From Dioscorea cayenensis subsp. rotundata (Eukaryota; Streptophyta; Magnoliopsida; Dioscoreales; Dioscoreaceae), in the NCBI RefSeq assembly GCF_009730915.1, contig NC_052475.1:29635016-29699015 (forward strand): DNA of 64,000 nt, read 5' to 3'. The notes beneath the pieces were generated by a model that was not told the DNA's origin, did no database searches, and was given only the letters and a program-made list of their open reading frames with translations. Position numbers and translations under genes: made by a program. Positions 38,111 through 50,326 of this stretch are shown here, piece by piece. How positions within the stretch are numbered: position 1 is the first letter of the stretch; every line of letters begins with the position of its first letter.

Positions 38111-41100
38111 ATATATAATTTAGAAACAAATTGAGGTGGGAAGAGAGGTATAGGTGATGAGACAGCATGTCCTGATCCCATCAGAAGCAATGACATGTTT
38201 GTCTTGACAGCTTTGTTCTCCCTATCCTTTTCAAGACAAAGCATGCTTGCTCTCTTATTGGATCCTATCCAACTCATGTTTAGACATTAACATGTGGCCA
38301 AACACTAGAATCTTTTTCTTTCAACTCACACACCCATATCTCCTCTTCATATTTTCATCATCCTACTTCCCGCCACTGTTTTGGGTTTAGTTTACTCGAA
38401 AAAACTGATTAATAAATGAATTTATTCAAAATAAATTAAAAATAATATCTAAAACTGATAAATTAAAAAAAATAAATTAAAATGACACAGACACACCTTA
38501 AACTTAAACGACTAGTAGATACCCTATAAAAAAGATGGAAGTCCTTCATATAAAACGTCGTAAAAAAAAAAAGATAGATCTCATGAGTATTAAGTAGAAA
38601 TTTTATAAAATAATATATTTATTTTTTATTTATCAACTCTTTTAACTTTTGATAAAATAACATGGAAAAAAAATTTCATCCTGACATCAAATAATTGGAA
38701 CTAATAACTTATTATTGGTTGTCACAAGAAATTTAACTCTAGTAGCAAAATAGTACATTTACCAATCAACAATCATTGCTAAAGAACCACTTAGAATCCC
38801 CCATTAAGCCAAGGATAAATAATACTTTTTGCAAAGTTGTAAATAAAGCAATTCCACATCAATAATTGTTGACATTACTGTTATAATAATCACACATTCA
38901 TATTTTACTAGAAAAAAATATATCAAATTCTAATATCTTGAACCAAACGCAACTTAAAACTCAGTCTTTGATGTGCTTAATTAATCTAATTGCACACTAA
39001 TCACCATAATTAAATTAATCCATCTCGTAGAACACACGTGTCAGACAGGGAAACCAGCGATTATTAGATCACAATAATGTCGTGACATCTGTTGATACTG
39101 TGTGGATTAATTCCAATGCACCTCGCTAATTACAATCTAATCTCGTATTAAGTAATTAATAACATTTTTAAGGTTCCTTACCAGTTGGTTTAGTGAAGCA
39201 TAAGTTATGTCTCTATTAAAATTTTTTGGTTCTTGGGATTTTGCATCTAGTGATGGGGGTGCAATTATTATTATTTATTATATATAAAGTTAGTGTTTGT
39301 GTGTGTATATATATAATTGGGGATTATGAGAGTTGCACCAGATTCAAGGGCAATAAAAATTTATTAAAAAATAAAATAAAATAGTTAGGCCAACAGCTCA
39401 ATCACTTCTCATATTAATTTGGGTGGTAACAAGAATCAAAATGTGGGATTGGTTTGTTAGAAGATGGAGCCATTTGGATGGCAAACAAGATGAGTATCTT
39501 GTAATATATCTTTCATGTGAGCTAGATCACTTTTATTTTGATATTTTCATCTTCTATATATATATATATATATATAAAAGAGGCAATGACTACCATTATT
39601 TATATACAGTACCAAATAATATTAAATAGTGATTAATAGTAATTATGAAAAGTAAAAATCAGTAATTTTTCACAATTTTTTATATAAGTATTACCTATTA
39701 GATCAACATCTAGTGATTATCATCAAATATCTTTGGAGAACAATAATTTTAAGAATGTATACAGTTGATGTTTATTCTTTAAAAATCATTACATGATAAA
39801 TTATTTGCTGATACAATATAACTTATATTCTTGGGAGGAAATTTGATATATATTATAACTGTAATAATGAAAAAAAAAATCATGAAAATAATGAAAAACC
39901 TAAAATAAAAAAATAAAAAAAAGAGATAGAAAAAAATAGAAGAAGATTCTATTATGTTAAAAATTGAGTATAATGGTAGTGGTTTAATTTGGTAAAATCA
40001 TCCTTTTTATTATAATAAAACCTTAAAATATATTTAAATTGGCATTAGGTCAATTAAAAATCAACTTGTCCTAAATTAAGTTTAGGTCATGGCTTGACTT
40101 TGTTATTTGTTGGGTATGGTTTTATAGCCTAAATTCTTTAAACTATTATCCTAAAAATGTCTCATAATTTGAAAAATCAAATAAGTTATATTTTTCAAAT
40201 AAGGTTAAAAAGAATTTAAGTCACAAACCCTAACACAGTAATAACTTAATAAAACGAAAAAAAATTATGTAATCAACTATCCATGAAAATTACCATGTAT
40301 AAAGCATTACAATTATCTTCAACAAATTTTTTTTTTCTTTTTTAACACCAAACCCAATCGCATTGTAAATGATAATGAGGCATATATCCTACCGTGTATA
40401 TATAAATATACATTATTATATGTCATCCACGAGCATTCATAAAACGTTCACATAGACGAAAAAATAAAAGAGAGCAAACAAATGGAGTTAGTATTTAGAA
40501 AAAAAAAGAAGAAAAAGAAAGAAGATTATTGGCTACTAGTTCAATAACCTTGGGTTAAGATGTTTATAGATTTTGAATCTACTGAATTCAAAATCCCTCT
40601 CAAAGGTTATTAGATAACAAATCTAAGGGTGTTTGTCGATTAGCAATTTGATTAAAATTCAAATATTTCAAACTATCCATTTAAGTAAACAGTAACTTTA
40701 ATAGTTACACTCCAAACAACACAGGTAAACAGTACTATAAACAGTGCCAAACTAATATATAATGTTTAAAACTGTGCACAATAAAATAGTGGTATACAGA
40801 GGATTAAAATAATTGCATATAAAAAAAAAACACAATATTCTCATCTTAAACCACAAAAGTAATAAAATGAATCACAACCGTTTAACTTCATTTGCACCCG
40901 TTTCTATATAGAAATAGAGGAAAAAAAAAATCATAACCATATGTGACATCCCTAAAGTTCATAACTGGGACGTTCCTACATTACATGTACCCTATATTAT
41001 ATATGTAAGTACTAATGCATGGTAAAAACCAAGCATGAATAATTATTTATAACTAGGAAGCTGTTTCTATTACAATAATTGCATGGAGTTTGCTTGGCTT

Positions 41101-43517
41101 GTGACTAGTTTGTTTCCTGTGAGGTTCCTTGCTGGTTTAGTATAGTACGTAGCTAATTGGAGTGAGACCAAAAGCTAAAGGGATTGGTGCTTATAAGTTA
41201 AAAAGGAGAGAAGTGAGAGGGATTTGATCTCATTGTAGTTGTGTTTGGTGATCTAGAGTTTCTGGTAGGGTTGTTGAGGGGCATCCTATTGGCCTTCTGA
41301 CTACCCTTGCTCTCTTTCCAATGGCACTATTTCCGATTTGCTTAAATCTCTAGCAACATTTAGGTTTTCTTAGATCTTTCCATAGGTCGAATTATATTCG
41401 TCCAAATAATTTAATGAGCTGTTTGTTTTTTTCCTACTCTTAAAACATAATTGTGAAGACTGTTTTGATGAAAATTTAATTGTTACTAACAATCTTTTAA
41501 TTAATTGACGTAAGATTTTTTATTTATAGTGTTTCTGTATTACTCAACAGACATGTTGACCTTAACTCAAACAGAAAAAGAGTATGCTCATGAGGTGGTT
41601 TGTCCATTATGTTAAAAAAATAATAATAATTGTTGACTGTTAATTATTTAACACAATGATTTTTTTTTTAAATGACTTGTAGATGCCATAATAAAAAATC
41701 TGGATGAAATATTGTAAAAAAAAAAAAATCTAATATCTGATATAAACTTTATATAATGATATGATTATACTTAACTTAATTAGTCTATTGACCCTTGATA
41801 GAGTCATATGAAAAAAAAAAATGCATATAGTTGACCTCAAATAGATTAAAGTAACGATTTATTATTACTGTCATCTATTTCTTATTTCATGTTAAAAAAA
41901 AATGCAATAATATTAGTATTATTATTGGAATGAAATGTTGTTATTTTTTAGTTAAAAAAAAACCCCATGTTGTTATTAACCAAAGGAAATTAGATTTTTT
42001 TTATGCCACTAATTATTAGGGTAACATGGTCCCTCTTGAGTCCTTCCTATTAATACTATGCCTAGTGCTTTGAGAGGAATGGTGGAACCTTGGCAGGACT
42101 TTAGATGAGTAGTATGTGAATAATGTTGCACATGAATGCCCATTTCTTGTTCTATTTAAATAGATACATTTCAATTGATATTCTTATTTGAGTTGTTGTT
42201 ATGTCCTTGGACATAATACCTAAGATTATGCATATATATATAGCTAGGGTATCCCTTCATATATTGGCTTTCTAGAATTAATATGAGCTTGGAATCTTTA
42301 ACATGGTGCAAAAGTCTATTTAAAAATATTCATATTGTTATAGAGGACAACATTTAAGATTTTAATATAATGAATTAAGAGAAAGTCATCATAAGATTCT
42401 CATATTGATATTTATCTATCTTGTTTTGCACATGAGACTGAGTTAATTAGTATTATGACGAGTCTTAAGATATATAACACTATAAAAAGCTTTTTTTTCC
42501 TGATTTTTGAATAAAATTATATGCATATATATTGTCTAAACAAGGGAAATTAGGCACTAAATAGTAAATAAGTATAAACAAATTTTAAAATAAACTTTGA
42601 TCTCATGACATGCACTATTTTTATAGTTGATTTTTTTTTTTTTTTGTGATAAAAGGTTGAATTATTACTTAAAAAGTGAATTTAAGTTATTCTTAACACT
42701 TTACCACAAGAGCTAATTTATATTTTATATTACTTATTTATAATTGATTTTTTGTCTCTAAATCATTATTTGGAAAATCAAACATCAAAATCATCCTACC
42801 TAAAACTTGTACAATTGTCCCCAGAATTATCATTAGTTATATGTTTCTTAAGTTGTTAATTATTTCAATAAATATTAGTTGGAATACATAAAAACAATTT
42901 TTACAATCAAATCTCATAAAAAAATATCAATCACAACCGACAGATGCTCACTTAGTCACTTAATTTCTATTTTATGAGACCATGTTTTATTTTTATTTTT
43001 TTTTAATAAATATGGATAATGCAAATGTTGCAGCCTAACGTCAAAATACATAAAATACCTCGTATGTCATAAGTCAAGATAGACACATGGGAGAAACTGA
43101 ATTTTATAATATTTGTGTCATCCACCATGCGAGTTTTTTTGAGTTTAAACTCATTTTTCGGAAGGGGGCAAACACTTTACAGAGAATGTTGTGTCGATAG
43201 GGACCAAACGATCGATTGTGCTCTTCTTATCGAGGGAAAATTTTTCTATCATTTTTAAAATTATGAATTTTTTTAAAGAAAAAGATAAAAAATAGTGCAG
43301 CGAAGTACACAAGTGATAACAACAAATAAAGACATTTATGAGTTAGAAAATAGATTAAAATTAGACCTTTAGCTTTGACACTAATAATATAAGACGATTC
43401 TCTAAGGAAGGATTTGATTGGAAGAATAAAAGGAAGTGTCCTAACTCATCAATTTATTCTTCTTTAAATTCTTACATTATAAGAACCGTTCTTTTAATAA
43501 AAAATAGTAGTGCATCA

Positions 43518-43559
<42 letters not shown>

Positions 43560-44186
43560 TTTTTAAAAAGTCTTTTGGATATATGCTTAGCTTAATTTTC
43601 TTCAACCAACATAGAATGATCTTCCCAAAATTTTAAATTTTTTTTTGCAAATAATTAAATTATAAGTAAGTAGTATTTGCTCTCATTAAAATTTTATATA
43701 AAAATAATAATAATAATAATAATAAGACCAAAATTTGATGAAATATTAAAAATGAAAGAAAGATTGCAAGCATAGTTTAAAAAAACAATGATATGTCAAA
43801 TTTAGAGAAATTATGCATCATTAAAATATTATTAACTAAATAAAATCAACTGAAAGACATCCAAAAGATGAGGTCTAGTCACTCACACACACACACACAC
43901 ACTATAAAATTGAAAGCCATATCAAATATGTGTCAATGAATGATAGAACAATCCAAAAATATAAAAATAAAAATAAAATGAGAACCAATGAGAAGAAAGA
44001 AAAAGACAAGAAGAGAGAGTGTGTGAGAGAGAGAGAGAGCATCTAATCTAGTAGGGAGGGGGACAAGAAGAGCTGTAGTTGCAAAGGATTTGGTGCTTAG
44101 GAACTTGAAACTTGGAAGGCACTCACTCACACAAGTCACTTAGCACTTAGCCATGGATTTCTGTGGCCTAACTCACTTCCACTGGT
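38111..44186. other. AT-rich gene-free spacer (right part)
   Basis: I see no gene in this 6 kb. Contents: poly-A and poly-T tracts, (TA)n near 39556-39577, (AAT)n at about 43520-43558 and 43705-43724, and (CA)n at about 43883-43902. The last 200 bp contain a GA run and lead into the LAZY-like promoter. There are no long frames and no transposon ends that I could pair. Confidence 0.5.
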
Positions 44187-44196
44187 CTATTTAAAG
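44187..44196 (+). promoter_or_regulatory. Probable TATA box of the LAZY/DRO1-like gene
   Basis: CTATTTAAAG lies about 120 bp upstream of the proposed ATG at 44314. A CT-rich run (about 44255-44278) falls between it and the ATG, as is common in plant leaders. The assignment rests on position and sequence only. Confidence 0.5.
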
Positions 44197-44285
44197 TCTC
44201 TCTTTGCTCACATTGGCCAAAAGGGTCTTGATAGCAACTTCTGTCCCTTTCTTTTATCTCTCTCTCTTTCTCTCTTTCTAAAGTT

Positions 44286-44775
44286 TCAGAACTTCTCATT
44301 TCTTTTGAAAGACATGAAGGTGAGGACCACAAGCAAGTTGATCACTACTTGGGGAGAGTGAGAGAAAGAAGTTCTATGCATAGTTTCTTTAGTATCTAGT
44401 GCTTGTTCTTGTTTCTCAGGGAAGCTCTAAGTTCTAGCTATTTGAAGACATGAGAATAAGGACCACAACCATTAGACAACTTGATAAAGAAGTGTGCATT
44501 AGTTTTTCTTTGTTGTTTCTTTAGTATCTAATGCTTTTCTTCTTTGTTTATTCTTTGTCTTTATATATATACTTCATTAGTTAATCATTTTCTTAAGTCT
44601 AAGAAGCTCTCAGTTCTCTTGGAAAACTTCAAGTTTAAGGACCACAAATTAAACAACTTGAGGTCTTAGATTTTATGATTTTTATCATATATAGAACTAC
44701 TTGGTTTTCCAAATTAAGTTCTCAATTCTAATGGAAATCATCAGTGTAAGGACCTACATACACAGACTCACAAAA
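44286..44775 (+). repeat. Four decayed copies of the exon-1/donor module in LAZY intron 1
   Basis: The block around the coding micro-exon recurs in decayed form down the intron, as a 'cTCTcAgTTCT..' lead, a GACATGA-like start and an AAGGACCACAA core. Core positions are about 44323 (real exon), 44458, 44636 and 44746. Copies 1 and 2 also share a trailer, TTTCTTTAGTATCTA (about 44387 and 44517). Copy 2 keeps ATG but has lost the GT donor. Confidence 0.72.
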
Positions 44776-44795
44776 ACATTAATTGGATCTCAAAG

Positions 44796-44827
<32 letters not shown>

Positions 44828-45670
44828 TCTTTCAAGTGTTAAACATGCATGTCTCAAATTAAAGGATAAACTTTGATGTGTAGATCCTCAACTGGGTGCA
44901 CAACAAGCTCAATGGAAAACAACATAAGAAGACACTCAACAACCCGGTTAACTTTTCTTCATCTTTTCACTGTAAGTAATCCTTCTTCTTCCAGAAAGCT
45001 TGAATATAATCTTAAACCCATGTATTGAATGGTATAGCTTTCAATAATACTGTATTTCTGAAAATTTTCTGAATTTTTAAATGATACATAGATGATAGGA
45101 AAGAAGAATTCAGTGATTGGCCACAAGCATTGCTAGCAATAGGGACATTTGGCACCAATGGATTCAAAGAAAACCAAGAAAGATGTTCTTCTTCAGAAGG
45201 TGACTCAAAAGAAGATGATACACTCACAATAGACTCCTCCAAAAACTCAGCATCTTCTTCACTTGAATTGCTGGATTTCACAGTTGATGATGCAAGCAAT
45301 CTTCAAAAAGAACTCACAAAACTATACACACTCCAACCAAAATCCAGCAAATTAGATGGTTCTAATCTCCCACTCAATAGATTTCTAAACTGCCCTTTGA
45401 GTTTGGAACTTGATACAGTAGCTTATGATCATGATCATAATCATGATCATTTAAGCAACATTAATGCTGAAGAAGAAAGTTATCTTTCACCAAAAAGCAA
45501 GATCATTTTGAGCAAAGCAAGAGACATTTTAACTGATAACAGAAAGGGAATTAAGCGAAGATCCATCAAGTTTCTTCTGATGAAGTTGTTTGCCTGTCAA
45601 AGAGGCTTACCACCCATTCCTAACGTAAGAGACACTGTTCCTGAGTCAAAGGTTGAGAAGGTATATATCT

Positions 45671-45720
<50 letters not shown>

Positions 45721-46159
45721 GCACATTAATTTATAGATGTAAAACAATGTGCTAATTAATGAACATGTTTTTGTAGACACTATTTTGATGATCTTTGACA
45801 ATATTAATTATTCTTGTTAGATATTAAGGATGATGCTACACAAGAAGACATACCCACAAAGTTCTACCCCAACAACTTCAGTAAAGAAGTACTTAAACAA
45901 GAAACCCAGTGAGAAAAGATGCAAACCAAGGGATGAGCATGAAGAAGGAGAAGATGAAGATCAACAACAACAACAACAAGGACAGGAAGAAGAAGAAGAA
46001 GAAGAAGGATCTAAATGGGTGAAAACTGATTCTGAATGTAAGTTTCTATTATCTCATTTTTAACTTATGATCACCAGCAGCAACATTAACATGATTGATA
46101 TGATACTCATTATGCATATTTTTGTTCTCTTGTTTTCAGTTATTGTTCTTGAGATATGA
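44314..46159 (+). CDS. LAZY/DRO1-like (IGT family) gravitropism protein
   Basis: Five coding exons: 44314-44319, 44884-44971, 45092-45660, 45821-46037, 46140-46159, giving 299 aa. The first coding exon is only ATGAAG, followed by a GTGAGG donor, as known for this family. Conserved regions: MKILNWVHNKLNGKQ at the N-terminus; the IGT box FSDWPQALLAIGTFG (residues 38-52); a basic region KRRSIKFLLMKLFACQRG; RMMLHKKTYPQ; and the C-terminal EAR-like end FIVLEI, created only by the last splice. LAZY proteins sit at the plasma membrane and on amyloplasts and polarise auxin transport in gravity response. Whether this is the LAZY1, DRO1/LZY3 or LZY2/4 type is unsettled; the closest resemblance is DRO1-like. 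A Gln run and a Glu run from short repeats precede the end. Confidence 0.9.
45674..45718. repeat. (TA)n microsatellite in LAZY intron 3
   Basis: An uninterrupted TA run of about 45 bp starts some 14 bp after the intron 3 donor of the LAZY-like gene. Length variation here could affect splicing of the exon that precedes the C-terminal motif; this is inference. Confidence 0.85.
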
Positions 46160-46513
46160 AGAAGAAATATTATTTTGTTAGGTGAGGTTGTACTTCTTGG
46201 GAACTGTAGATTTGAATTCAATTACTATATGTTATTAATTTGGACATTAATCTCTGAACAATTTATTAAATTGCAGGCATATTTTTGGAGTTGCTTTGAT
46301 TCAGATAGCTAGCTTCAAGAACTAAATGGATCAAAAAAAAAAATTGGTCATGATGGTGCATGCTTTCTTAGAATAATAACACACTCCATTTCTACTCCAA
46401 ATGGAGTAATCCATGTTGAGGAGTTTTTGTGTGTTTTCAATCACATTAAAAGATTAGAATTAATAGATATTGTTTACTGAATTTGTATTTGCTGTATAAA
46501 CAATGAACAATAG

Positions 46514-46553
<40 letters not shown>

Positions 46554-46766
46554 AATTGGGAAAATGTGAAGAAACAGGCTAGGCAACTGTTTAAGGAAAA
46601 TTACTACATAACATAACCAGCTCTTTATTGTGCAGTACTTGTGAAAATTACTACATAACATAACCTAACATCAGTATATGATAAAAAGTAAAAAATAGTG
46701 AAAAATGGTAAAATTTGGATTTAAATAAAGGAAAAATTTAGGGAAGGCGCGAGAGGAGAATGGAGC
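46160..46766. other. LAZY-like 3'UTR and spacer
   Basis: No gene is seen. It contains the likely 3'UTR and a compound microsatellite, (CT)n then (CA)n, at about 46514-46553, and a short direct repeat ATTACTACATAACATAACC at about 46601 and 46649. Confidence 0.55.
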
Positions 46767-46775
46767 GAATAATTT

Positions 46776-46952
46776 TATTTTGATAAATAGACAACAAGTG
46801 CCCCCATTTAAAAATAGTCAAGGATATACATGTGGAAGCGGTACTCACTGTACACTCACTTTGTGCGAAGTGAAATTTAAACCCGGGTCTCTCCGAAACG
46901 AAAGCCCTACAAAAAAAAAATCCGATGTCAATTGATCTAGCTGCGCGGAAGT
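46776..46952 (-). mobile_element. tRNA-derived SINE, minus strand, 9-bp TSD
   Basis: Read on the minus strand, the element begins with a tRNA-like head containing an A-box-like AGCTAGATCAATTGAC and a B-box-like GGGTTTAAATTTC. It ends with a tail TTGTCTATTTATCAAAATA. GAATAATTT flanks it at 46767-46775 and 46953-46961. The tail resembles that of the SINE at 61618-61838 (TTTGTCGTCTATTATTCAAAA), so the two probably belong to one family mobilised by the same LINE partner. Confidence 0.78.
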
Positions 46953-46961
46953 GAATAATTT

Positions 46962-47612
46962 GGACTCTGCAAACATGATTTATTTCTTAAACTCAAATTT
47001 TAAATAATAATTTTTTATTATATTGCATATGTTTTAAAAATAATAATATATTAACTTTTACGTACGTACTTTAGTTATTGAGGTTTTTTTTAAATAAAAT
47101 AAAATAATAATGAGATAATTTTTTAATACGTGGGATATTTTAATATATTTAAAAAGAAAACAACCTTCACGTGAAATAACGAAGAAGACAAGGGGATAAT
47201 ATTAGTAGCCATTAGGGGTGAAACTATAAAAATGAAGCTAACGTCTAGTGTGATAGAGTACCTCCCATTTGGTGGGACCTCATAAATAAATGAGTCCATA
47301 TGCAGAATTAAAAATAAATAAATAACGCTATATCAACTTTGGGTGTTTACGCACAAACAAAAAAACGAAAGAGAAAAGCTATTATATGTAAGTGAAAAAC
47401 AAAAAACAAAAGAGAGTGAGCTAGAATAAGACTATCTGGCAGGGATATAGTCCTGGATTTCATTCAAATTCTGGATAGAGAACACTTGTAAGAAACTTTT
47501 CATGTTGATTCGGTTTGATACATTTTTAAATTCTTTTTTGGTGTCTTCTTATATCTATGCTTATGTGTGATGATATATGTAGTTTGGAAGTAGTTTTTGT
47601 GTTGATAATACT
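46962..47612. other. Gene-free spacer
   Basis: AT-rich, no gene or bounded element recognised. A/T tracts and a short (AAAT) run near 47310-47325. Confidence 0.45.
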
Positions 47613-47620
47613 ATTATGGT

Positions 47621-48371
47621 CATAGTTGTCAAAGGTGCTCCTCATGTGCGTCTCAGGCTCAAGGCTCAACAACATGCACATTTATAGATGTCAGGCGGGC
47701 TTTGTTATAAAAGCGCGCGCCTTTGAGCCTAGGCGCAAGGCTCGAGGGATGGGCCTAGGTCCGTCTTAGTAACATCAACAAATTTATTTAGTTATTTTTA
47801 AATATTTAGTTTAAACTTCTAATCTTATCCACACATCTTCATGATTAAAAATGAAATGGGCTCACATACAATCAAAACCGTTTAAATTAGGGTGACCAAC
47901 ACACAACCAACCAAGTAGAATCAAGACTTCATCTCTCTTTTCTGGGCTGATCCACTATTTAGATGAAAAAAATGATAAATTTGAAGAGGAAATTGATGAT
48001 GTTGGATAATGATGAACTTAATGATTTTGATGATAGTTAGTAAAATTTAGATTTTATTATACAAGTTAGGATTTGGACTAGATGCATGCATTATATCATA
48101 TTATCGCATTTTTTTATTAAACATTTGAAAATTATTTTGCATGTTATTATGTAATTTTTTTTTAAGTCTTGATTGTCTTCTATGATATTAATCTTTAAGA
48201 CATTTTAAAAATTTAATACAAATTAATATTTAGTACAACTATTTCTAATTTTTCAATTTTCTTTAGTGGTGATTGGTGCGCCTAGTGTTAATCGGGTGTG
48301 CACCTGCGCCTTGCGCCTAGGCCCCCAGATCCCTTTGGGCCCAAATGCACCTTACACCTATGATAACCTTG
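47621..48371. mobile_element. Non-autonomous hAT-like element, 751 bp
   Basis: It is bounded by an 8-bp direct repeat, ATTATGGT, at 47613-47620 and 48372-48379. That is the target duplication length of hAT transposons. The left terminus CATAGTTGTCAAAGGTG and the right terminus read in reverse, CAAGGTTATCATAGGTG, match at 13 of 17 positions. Subterminal blocks contain GCGCC/GGCGC words (GCCTAGGCGCAAGGCTC on the left, CTTGCGCCTAGGC on the right) in inverted orientation. The middle is AT-rich with no transposase frame, so it must have moved with a helper. Confidence 0.85.
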
Positions 48372-48732
48372 ATTATGGTGTAATTCTCTAGTTGAGAATC
48401 TAGAGAAAACATTATTATCCCTTGTTGATATAGTGGAAAAAAGTTTTTAAGTGGTCTTAGAGTCCTGTGATTTTTTACCCTTAAAAAAAAAATTTCACTC
48501 TAAATTGTTTTTACATTTGGTTGTATGTTTGATCTTTTCATTATACCTGATTTATATTTTATTTTTGCCCAAAAAAAGAGAGAATGAAGATTTTAGAAAA
48601 TTTTAGAATTCAACACGGCTGCTTTAATAACCATGCTCAAGCGGCGTTAATTATAGGTTTTTGAATTATCACAAATTGCTACAGTTGTGATGCTACAATA
48701 CCAACACTATAGTGTCAATTACAGTTGGTGAA

Positions 48733-49030
48733 TTCCCGAGTGTTACACAAGTATTAACATGGTTAGAGTTTCCGAGAATAGTACATTTACTACAGTGTCA
48801 CCAAAAACACTAACTTTGTGGTTGTGATTGTTCCCGAGTGTTACACAAGTATCAACATGGTTAGAATTTTCGAGAATAGTACATTTACTACAGTGTCACC
48901 AAAAACACTAATTTTTTGGTTGTGATTGTTCCCAAGTGTTACACAAGTATCAACATGGTTAGAGTTTCCGAGAATAGTACATTTATTATAGTGTCACCAA
49001 AAACACTAACTTAATTTGTGGCTGTGATTG
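48733..49030. repeat. Minisatellite, three copies of a 98-102 bp unit
   Basis: Three head-to-tail copies cover 48733-48830, 48831-48928 (98 bp each) and 48929-49030 (102 bp, with a small insertion near the end). Copies differ by only a few substitutions. A degenerate partial copy seems to precede them at about 48675-48732. The unit includes GTGTTACACAAG and GTGTCACCAAAAACAC, both short palindromic stretches. No coding frame is conserved across copies. Confidence 0.88.
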
Positions 49031-50326
49031 TTCTGTTAATTCTCCCTAACAAAGTGATTCTTAGAAGACTAGTGTGACCTGTTTCAATCAAGACATTAGA
49101 TATGAAAATGTCAAGCGTTCTGTTTCCCATCCATTGTTGTTGGTCGGTTCATTGAGTGAATATGTAGCGCGCCCAAAAGTTAAGAGGCTATGTTTACTTC
49201 TTGTTAGTATGGACGGACTCCACCGTGATCCGAACTATAAATATCCAAAAAAGAAATATACTAACTTATTAGTGGTTTATACAAATATTGGTCTCCCGGA
49301 GAGGTTTATATATTAACTTATATATATATATATATTTTACACGTAAATTATGAACTAATATAAACAAATCACATTGACTTGTATAGAAAATTATGTGAAA
49401 AAAACATAGTAACATTGGTTGTTGAGACTAGAAGAGCAACCTAAAACCAAAGAAGCAAATTAATTTGGAAAACATTGTTTTGAATTTTCTTTTGCCTCTA
49501 TCATCTATGCATTGTAATGAATATGAAAGATTTAATTTACTAAATTTTTTATTGTTTGAATTCGAAGCTGATGGTAATAAGATTTTAGTTATAAGTGCAG
49601 ATTTGTAATTCAAATTTTATGTGAATTAGGTGAAAGTGTAAGAGTGGATCTTCACATATTTTTCTATTGTGCATGTGCTTATCACATTAGTAATATATAT
49701 ATATATAAAAGATTTTTTATTTTTATTTTATATATATATGATAAAAAATCATCCAATTATTTAGAAAATATTACATAATAAAAAATAATACTACAAATTT
49801 TTAAAATAATCTTTTAACATTTAATCAAATGGTATATTTAAAGAAGTGCGGTATTGTGAGGTGTGATTGTTATGGTGCTATCAACGTAAATATGTATATT
49901 ATACAGGGTTGATATGCAAATTTCCCAAGAGAAAACCACTGTTTTCTTAGCGGGTTTGAAACCCATTCGCCCGAATCCGCTAATAATTTCTATATTATAT
50001 TTGCATTATCTATTGGAGACCAAATCTCGAGGCACCGACCAGAAGGAATGAAGACCGGCGAGCTAAAGCTCCGATTTTTCGATTTCTCTTCTCCGACCCC
50101 CGATTGATAGTTCTAGGGTTTGGATTCTCAGAGGCTCTGGGTCTTGGATCTGGTGCGAATTAGGGTTATAGATCTCAAAGATTGCTGCTTTTTCCCTGAA
50201 CTGAGAGGTTTATCAGCATAGGAAAATCTTTGATTTGTATAGGATTTTGCCAGTCAATGCTCTTTGCGGCGGCTCTTGGAGACTCTTTGCTGACTTCTGA
50301 GAAGCGGAAAGGATTAGGGTTACGTG
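49031..50326. other. Spacer and promoter/leader of LSM1
   Basis: AT-rich to about 49960 without a gene; (TA)n near 49320-49335 and 49697-49707. From about 50030 the sequence is GC-richer and CT-rich and should be the LSM1 promoter and 5'UTR. Confidence 0.5.

Noticed and set aside
41260-41330. Possible microRNA precursor, since TTGGCCTTCTGACTACC loosely recalls miR394.
   Set aside because: Five mismatches in 20 bases and no paired arm of adequate length.
42030-42115. Short hairpin between AGTCCTTCC and GGCAGGACT.
   Set aside because: The stem is only about eight pairs with a large loop, and no known RNA family fits.
35053-44186. Search for an LTR retrotransposon, endogenous virus or LINE in the 9-kb spacer.
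   Set aside because: No long terminal repeats, primer-binding site, polypurine tract or reverse-transcriptase frame was seen.
45012-45299. Minus-strand frame of 95 residues opposite LAZY exon 3.
   Set aside because: Its Ser/Glu-rich composition mirrors the real exon on the plus strand.
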